The notes beneath the pieces were generated by a model, which had not been told where the DNA came from, ran no database searches, and saw only the letters and a list, made by a program, of their open reading frames with translations. DNA of 64,000 bases, from positions 13,293,910 through 13,357,909 of the forward strand of contig CM028329.1 of NCBI GenBank assembly GCA_016647705.1. The letters run 5' to 3'. The translations under genes and the position numbers were made by a program. Source of the DNA: Eucommia ulmoides (lineage: Eukaryota; Streptophyta; Magnoliopsida; Garryales; Eucommiaceae). Positions within the stretch are counted from its first letter, which is position 1; every line of letters begins with the position of its first letter. Below, one piece after another: positions 57,372 through 64,000 of this stretch.

Positions 57372-60300
57372 TCGTACACTTCATGCAATTGGACTAGATT
57401 CATAAAAAATAGAATCTAAGCTTCAAATTACTCAAGAAAAAATGTCATTGATATATCATAAAACTAAACATTAAAAATGTCTACTCCTTCCAATCATTGC
57501 TCACTTGATTCAGCCTACTAGCACCACTGAGGGCCATTAACCGAAGAAAAATCAAGAGAAGGGATATGGTAAATGGATGCGTGTGGCCTTGTGTGTCAAA
57601 GAAATGTCCAAACAATAAATTAATTATAAAATATTGGGAAACAAATTTAGGGGTGTTAGATACGTATCCTGGTGTGTCCACATTGTTTTGGACGCTGATA
57701 TGTGTTAGACATGGATATGTTGGCCTACTAATTTTGTCGGTGCTTCCTACGTAAAATCTATGTATGTTTTGGCTTTCATTTTATACTCTTGTGGACCAGA
57801 TAGGTATATTGTTTCCTAGTCTTGGATGCTAGATCCTAGCAACCACTCTTGCTAACCATGGAATGACCAAACTAGAGAGTCTTGATACGTGATATAAGTA
57901 GGCCTGAAGACATAATTATTTTGACAGCATACAACGATTGTCGATTGTGGAGTTGTCTTTTTAGTTTGTTTAGATTATTCATCTCGTGAGTGCTAAACCT
58001 TTGTATTTCATTTATGTTTTGTAGATGTTCTCATTGATCATTCAGACACTTACTTGGTGCTCAATGCTGGTCATGATTGTTATCGAGATACAGATCTATA
58101 TCCGTGAGTTTCGGTGGTTCGTCAGGTTTGGAGTCATTTATGTGTTGGTAGGGGATGCTGTGATGCTCAATCTCGTTCTCAATTTGAGAGATTTTTACAC
58201 CCGGTTAGTTCAGTTGTATTTTTTTGAAGTTTGTGGTTCCTCTCCATATCATCCATTGTTGTTGTCATCCTTCTTCATGTGGTTACCGCACATGAAAATA
58301 AAGTTGTGAAATGATTATCTATGATTCTATATTACTTATCAACTCATTATTGGAAAATGTCTACATTATAAGGGTTGAGATTAATATGGGGGGATGAAAG
58401 AATGAGATTAGATTTTAAGTTTTGGCAATAAATCCCACCCCAAACAAGTCTGTCCAATCCATCCCAACCCCACTGTTGTCCCCACCCATGCCCCCTTACA
58501 CTCTCCTTCACTCTATGCAATCTCTCGCTTTTAATATCAAGTCAATAATCAATAATCAATAATCAATGTCTGCTTACCTCAATAACAATCAGCCAAGGTC
58601 TATTTCAGGCAATTTTGCAATCCTAAAATAATAAAATCACCGAAATATTCCGTACTCCTAAAATTTAAAAGAAATTCAATTGTAAGATATCATATTGATA
58701 CTACTATTCCCCAGTAATATACTTGTCAAGTGTTCAAGTGTTATCCATCACCTTATCGATTTCCGTCTAGTAGGAAGTTCTTAAAGGATGTCCATGTTGC
58801 TGCCTTCTTCTCTGTTTGTGTGTGTACAATGAGTATTATGGAGAGGAAGTCATTTTTCGGCATTTGATGATCAAAGGGAGTGGGACAAGGTGTTATCTGT
58901 CATGCTAACAATAAATTCTGAAACATTGAAGAATTAGGGTTAGTATTAAATCTCACACCTATTTAATAAGGTTTAATCATTTCATATAGAGGCTAACAAC
59001 GATCTCTATCAAGGGGAGTGGGACAAGGTGCGATTTGCCATGGTAAGAATAGAATCTGAAACGTTGAAGAATTAGGGTTAGTATTAAGTTCCACACCTGT
59101 TTAATGAGGTTTAATCATGTCATATGGAGGCTAACTATGGTTACAACCACATGAAGTAAGATCTGAAACAGCGTTAAAGATTGGTGGATGGGAAAAACCC
59201 TGCAAGTACTCTGCACATTCAGTGCGTGTCATCCTCCGCTACCAATCAGTCCGTTGGATGCTTTACAGATTTGTCTCGTAGATTCTTTGAGTGTTTATCC
59301 GTATGCAACTGACATGGTATTTCCAAAGAGAAAAAACCATAAATTTCCAAGTTCTATTATAATGTACATCACGCATTTTCTCAAGCAAACGAAGAGAAAG
59401 TGCACTTATAAGATGTGCAGATAAGAATAGAAAGAGGACAAAGTACAATCAGGAGATGACAATAAAGGGAAGTACCGTAATTTGCAACACAAAGAGCAAG
59501 ACGATGTTGAGCACATATACGCTTACCTTGGTCAAAAATAGTAGTAGATCATCAGCGACACAGGGAGAAGACTGAGGAGGAAGCAAGAGCCACAGGCATA
59601 GAGGATTGTTGCGTTCTGGAAATGCGAGGCTTATTCTTGGCGGCTTGTGAAAATGTAAATGAGGATGACGTGGTGGAAGTAAATGCTGAAGTGTGGGAGA
59701 AGGGAAATATGGCTTGTTCTTATGACCAAAAATAAGATGCATAGGCGAACTTTAATGCTATAAAGAAAAAAGTCGGTAGACTCGATGAAGGTACATACCG
59801 TAAAAGTATCGTTGTCTAATGAAGTTAAATGTATGGTAAACTCCCTGAAATTGCTGCTAAGTTAGTTGATAAAAGGAGACAACTAAGTGACAGTCCTGTT
59901 GTTGACTTGTTGCTAACAAAAAAGATAAGCAAAAGGGTTCAAAACCTATGCATGAAGCTGAGAAAGTTGAATTGATCGATAAAGGTAAAGGCAAAGTAGG
60001 CGAAAATAGGGTTGGAGAATTGCAGACCTATGCTAGGAAAAATAAGCCTATGCAAGCCACACAAAAGTTGAGTGGGGAGGAGGTGCAGAAGCAAGGTTTG
60101 GGGTTTCATGTGGAAGGTGCAGAATCATCTACCGCTAGATCAGACAACTCCATTGAGCTGGTGTCAGGACAGCAAGAAGATTCACAAGGGCCATGTGATC
60201 AGGGGAAGGAGGTGTCAGGATAGCAAGAAGATTCACAAGGGCCAGGAGATCAGGGGAAGGATTGTGTGGATGGGTTTCATCTTTTGACTCATGTGGCTGC

Positions 60301-63300
60301 CACAAAGACTCATAGATGTACCATCATAGATAATCTATGCTTATCTCCTTAAGCGGTGGATTCAGGATTAGCTATTATGGAGGGTGAGAAGCTGAGTAAT
60401 TTCCAGGTGGTTCGTCCTAGGAGATGTAAGAAGAAAAAGGCTCATTTTGGGTCTTCCGTTAGAACAAGGTCTGCCATGGCTGGTTGGATCAACAATTTTC
60501 TCATCATTTTAATGATTAAGTTCCTATTTTGGAACTTGGGAGGGGCAACAAATGCTGAAACACTGAGGAGAATTAAAAAATTGAAGAGAAGCCAATACAT
60601 TTCTTTGTTGGGACTGATGGAACCTTTGTTAAATAGTGAAGCAATTGGTCCTTTTAAGGGGGTGGGTTTTGATAATGCCTATGCTAATGAAGAAAGTAAA
60701 ATTTGGGTGTTGTGTTGAGATCCTGTTCAAGTTGAGGTCATTCATATTTACAGCCAGCTAATTGTTTTGAAGGTGATTATTGCTAATTCTCCATCTTGTT
60801 GGGTGGATATGGTTAATGTTAAAAGTGTTCTAGAAGGGAAAGAAACAATATTGGGACGAAATGCAGGTACAAAGTCAAATGTAGTTGCGCTGGTTAATTT
60901 CAGGGTTTTTAATGTTACTGTTTTTGCAGAGGAGAGGCTTGGTTACAGAATGGCTGATGCTGGTTCTGCTGAGGATTTCCTCAATTGGAAGGATGATTAT
61001 GGTTTGATGGAGATGCTGTTTACTGGTTCTAAATACACCTGATGTAAGAAGATTCAAGGGCAAAGGGGGAGGGTGGATAGAACTGTAGTCAACTCTGAAT
61101 GGCTGGATATTTTTGGAGGAGCACTGCATCATCTTAGCCGGACATATTCAGACCATAATCCTCTGTTGATTAGGTTAATTGGTGCCAAGTCTTTTAAATT
61201 TTTGAATTTTTGGTGTAATTTTTTTTTAGGGAATCTCTACGGTGCGAGGAGAGCTTTATTAATATTCAGAGGGGGGCGAAGCCTGACCTCTGAAAATAAT
61301 CGAAACAATAAATTATCTAATGAAAAATAAAAAAATTCAGTAAGAAAATGTGACCGGGAAGATTCCATTAATCTTCCGAATGTTGGGGAAACGAATTCTG
61401 CCCAGTCTTAAGCGTCCATGAACAGGCGCTGGACATTCTGATTAAGATCAGAAGGTCCGATGATCTCTACCACTTCCTAGCTTCGCTAACAAGTCAGCAA
61501 CCGTATTCGATTAGAATTTTTATTTTTAGGAAATTGTGATCTAATTCTTTTGCATCTGGCCCATTTGATTAAAATTTGTACTCTTTTTAAAGTGAAGTTA
61601 ACAACCATAACTATGTTAAAATTTTGGAAATTCTCTAACAAGTTCTGATTGGTTTTCCTAATATTAGGAAATTTTGATGTAATTCTTTGCCTGTGGCCCA
61701 TTTGATTAAAATTTGTAATTTTTTTTAAAGTGAAGTTAACAACCATAACTATGTTAAAATTTTGTTTTTTTAATTCTTGATCTAATAGTTTCTATTCGTA
61801 ATATCTTCTTTTTATAGTCTTCTTGAGTGGCTTCTATGCATAAGATTTGGTTTGTTTTGGACTCTCACACTCTGAAACATTTATTTATCTCTAGAAAGAA
61901 AATAAAAAATAAAATCCTATATCCATTGTGGCTTCTTCTAGCTGTTATGTAGAGGCAATGATAGGATGCGATCTCAAATTTCTCTTGGACTTACAGATTA
62001 TCTGAACATTCATTTTCTTTCTTCTCAATGGGAGTACGTGTTTGGAGCTTTAAATATAGGACTGGTTCAGGAATGACCTAGTTATAATGAATAAGGTGGG
62101 ATTCCTTCGATCCCGCAAAGCATTTTGGATTGATCTCCATGGTCTCCTTTTGTCTGTTATTTATGTACTAAAACAGAATTGAACATGTAACTTGGTTAAG
62201 GGAATTATTTATTTACTCAGTTGCATGCATATTTGGAGAATTTTGAGTTATGTGAGTAGAATCGTTGTATGGCTCTTTATTTGTAGTCTGGGAGTAAATT
62301 CACAGTTATGTTTCTACCTTACAGATCTGTCCTGTATCAGTACATCAGTGAGGTTGCTGTCCAGGTATGGTGCTCTGCCTTATCCATTTGTTTCTACTAT
62401 GGTTTATCTTATTTTCCGTTGAAATGTGTCATCCTATGCACCTATTGTGGGAATAACTTATATGGTTGGAAATAGGCTCCTCCAGGCAGGGAAGGGTAGC
62501 ATCCTATCTGAATAGTTGTGCTGTCATCACTAGCCAGGCAGTATGTGAGGTTTCACTTGAAAGTTAAAACCTTTGACATAAAAGTTTTTTATGGGTTTGA
62601 GTCGTTTGCCCCTGCAAGCCTTCCTGACAAAGACAAATTAAGTATATGTGAAGGTTTATACTTAGAATTATGGTAACTATACTTTTGTAACTAATACGTG
62701 AGGTTGGACTGAAGGTTACCAATGCCTGTCCTATCCTGCACTTAAAGCTGGAGTGTTGGGCCTTCATTGGAAGGTCTACCTAGGATTAAATTATCTTCGC
62801 TAGTTTATGGTGGTATAATTACTTGTGTTCCTAAATGGGACTTAACTATATTGGGGCCTACTATCTAGTTAAAATGGTCACTGGCCAAACACACTTGATT
62901 AGTTAAGCATTTGCAATGTGAAGAAGCAGATGTACAACATGGCTCTAACTTTGAATTGCATTTGAAAGGTTCTGGCAATACATGCTCCTTTTTCTTTTAC
63001 CTGATGCAGGTCCTGTTTGGAGCACTTCTGCTTGGTTATGTTCCCAATTTAGATGCTTATCCTGGTTATACCCCTGTACGGATGGAATCTGTGGACAACT
63101 CTGAATATGAAGAACTTCCTGGAGGAGAGCAAATTTGTCCGGAGAGGCATGTCAACATATTTTCACGTATGTGCTTATATCTAGATATCATTATAAGTGG
63201 GTTTACTTAGAAACCAATAGATGCTTCACCTAGACATAATCATATGATTACTTAGAAGCCTATAGATTATTTTAGCTAAACATTGGTCATCTTGTTGTGA

Positions 63301-63887
63301 AAAACCAGCGCATAACAATCTTATGCAAAATGTTTAACCTCTTTGAACATTGTATTTTTGTGGCAGCAGCTTCTTTTCGATGATTTTAAATACCCCGTCT
63401 CTGAACCTATTTAAGTTTCTAAATGTTATTAATTAACCGGTTTTGAGGATCATTTCAGCTTTCTTCTTATTATTTTTGTTTCTTTTGTGTGAGAGCATAT
63501 GTACTATGGTGTCGACACCACTGATGGTCTTCAATCTCCACTAAACTTGCATGTATATTTTTACTGTTGAGCTGCTTCAACTCTACTTATCCTCTATGTT
63601 GTGTTTTCTGTAGAAATTATTTTTGCATGGATGAATCCCCTTATGCAGCTGGGCTCCAAAAGACCTCTTACGGAGAAAGATGTCTGGAAACTGGATACAT
63701 GGGAACGGACTGAAACACTCAATAGAACGTCTGCTTTTCTTCTTTTATCTTTCAACTTGTGTTGATCTATAACAAGGTTATTTGACATCAGTGATCGACT
63801 CTTTAGGTTCCAAGCATGTTGGGCCGAAGAGTCCCACAAATCCAAGCCATGGCTTTTAAGAGCATTAAATCGTAGTCTTGGGGGAAG
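54503..63887 (+). CDS. ABCC1/ABCC2-type ABC transporter (MRP subfamily), N-terminal exons (partial)
   Basis: Plant ABCC1/2 proteins are vacuolar pumps for glutathione conjugates, phytochelatin complexes and similar anions. Six coding exons, all GT/AG and in consistent phase: 54503-54835, 58025-58203, 62325-62364, 63010-63166, 63614-63728 and 63807-63887. The start is the ATG giving [18 protein letters not shown], matching the family N-terminus. Exons 1-4 supply the hydrophobic TMD0-type segments ([48 protein letters not shown]). Exon 4 also holds [12 protein letters not shown] and [13 protein letters not shown]. Exon 5 encodes [18 protein letters not shown], the conserved entry to TMD1. Exon 6 ends at SLGGR. 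Roughly 300 of about 1,620 residues are present; both nucleotide-binding domains lie beyond the right edge. No break was seen in these exons. Confidence 0.93.
56216..56660. repeat. MITE-like region with perfect 33-bp inverted repeat
   Basis: Arms at 56535-56567 and 56618-56650 are exact reverse complements, with a 50-bp loop. The phrase GGTCCTGTTTGATAAT occurs at 56216 and again near 56573, a phrase often seen at the ends of hAT-type MITEs. This suggests one MITE nested in or beside another. Confidence 0.5.
57331..57362. repeat. (TA)n microsatellite
   Basis: About 16 TA units in ABCC intron 1. Confidence 0.95.
58877..59145. repeat. 138-bp tandem duplication in ABCC intron 2
   Basis: Units starting GGAGTGGGACAAGGTG at 58877 and 59015 align with about 10-15% difference. 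Confidence 0.8.
59940..61240 (+). mobile_element. LINE fragment with endonuclease domain
   Basis: Starts in a polar, Lys/Gln-rich region (59948-60450) resembling the end of LINE ORF1 or the spacer. An APE-type endonuclease/exonuclease/phosphatase domain follows: [19 protein letters not shown] at ~60525, LGLMEP, then [20 protein letters not shown] and the SDHNPLLI motif near 61155. That is the standard end of the LINE endonuclease. Stops at ~60718 and 61040 break the frame. No RT follows. A ~36-bp tandem duplication (CAGCAAGAAGATTCACAAGG) lies at 60170-60250. It sits in ABCC intron 2, in the same sense. Confidence 0.75.
61245..61525 (-). mobile_element. Short LINE 3' fragment, opposite strand
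   Basis: The minus strand reads [20 protein letters not shown] followed by a stop, like the end of a LINE RNase H domain. A ~200-bp 3' tail runs to a T-rich stretch at ~61218. It is in inverted orientation to the neighbouring LINE piece. Confidence 0.5.
61526..61764. repeat. 138-bp imperfect tandem duplication in ABCC intron 2
   Basis: Units beginning TTAGGAAATT at 61526 and 61664 both end ATGTTAAAATTTTG. They share GGCCCATTTGATTAAAATTT and AAAGTGAAGTTAACAACCAT. Confidence 0.85.
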
Positions 63888-64000
63888 GTATGGAAAGTGA
63901 AGTGCTTACGATTTCATAGTTTATTTTAAGGTACCGATGTACATCCTTTTAATGTATGCCTGTGCTCAATGCAATTAACCATCCTCAATTTCTTTCCTCT

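Larger units (their letters stand above)
54836..58024 (+). other. ABCC intron 1 with small repeats
   Basis: 3.2 kb with no coding similarity noted. It holds a MITE-like region (56216-56660) and a (TA)n tract. The 55600-55870 stretch looks like part of an old LTR, but this is not demonstrable here. Confidence 0.6.

Overview
This is nuclear DNA of a flowering plant, most likely a eudicot. Intron-rich host genes sit at both ends. About 39 kb between them is nested LTR retrotransposons, with extra LINE, Mutator-like and repeat fragments. No bacterial, organellar, CRISPR, rRNA or tRNA features were seen.

Left end (1-4299, minus): the first six exons of a Twinkle-type organellar primase-helicase gene. 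The gene runs off the left edge. A 5'-truncated LINE (about 4562-6180, minus) lies just upstream of its start codon.

Middle, block 1 (8177-20573): a decayed Ty1/copia element on the minus strand. It has two ~272-bp LTRs, a PBS, a PPT and gag-PR-IN-RT-RNase H remnants. It was later broken by two probable solo LTRs. One (14708-16316) splits the reverse transcriptase. The other (9005-13345) is itself split by a 1,970-bp Mutator-like element with a perfect 9-bp target duplication. That element carries a broken piece of a SPOROCYTELESS/NOZZLE-like (SPEAR/TIE) EAR-repressor gene, so it is a Pack-MULE.

Middle, block 2 (20670-47469): a solo LTR of the same family as 9005-13345, on the minus strand, flanked by AAATT. 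Inside it is a complete but dead Tat-lineage Ty3/gypsy element A (21257-44631; target duplication GTGTT/GTGTC). Inside A is a second Tat/Ogre-like element B (27822-41021; GCGAT). A carries an antisense extra ORF and a 99-bp tandem array before its 3' LTR. B carries a G-patch, a likely spliced intron between protease and RT, a 65-bp array in its 3' region and a 120-bp array in its LTRs. Both are disabled mainly by nonsense codons of the C-to-T/G-to-A type.

Right end (52.4-64 kb, plus): the first six coding exons of an ABCC1/ABCC2-type vacuolar ABC transporter, plus a probable 5'UTR exon. Its introns hold a truncated copia piece, LINE pieces, a MITE-like inverted repeat and two ~138-bp tandem duplications. 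The gene continues past the right edge.

The Twinkle and ABCC1 genes are also near each other on Arabidopsis chromosome 1 (recalled from locus numbers), so the window may be a conserved gene neighbourhood swollen by transposons.
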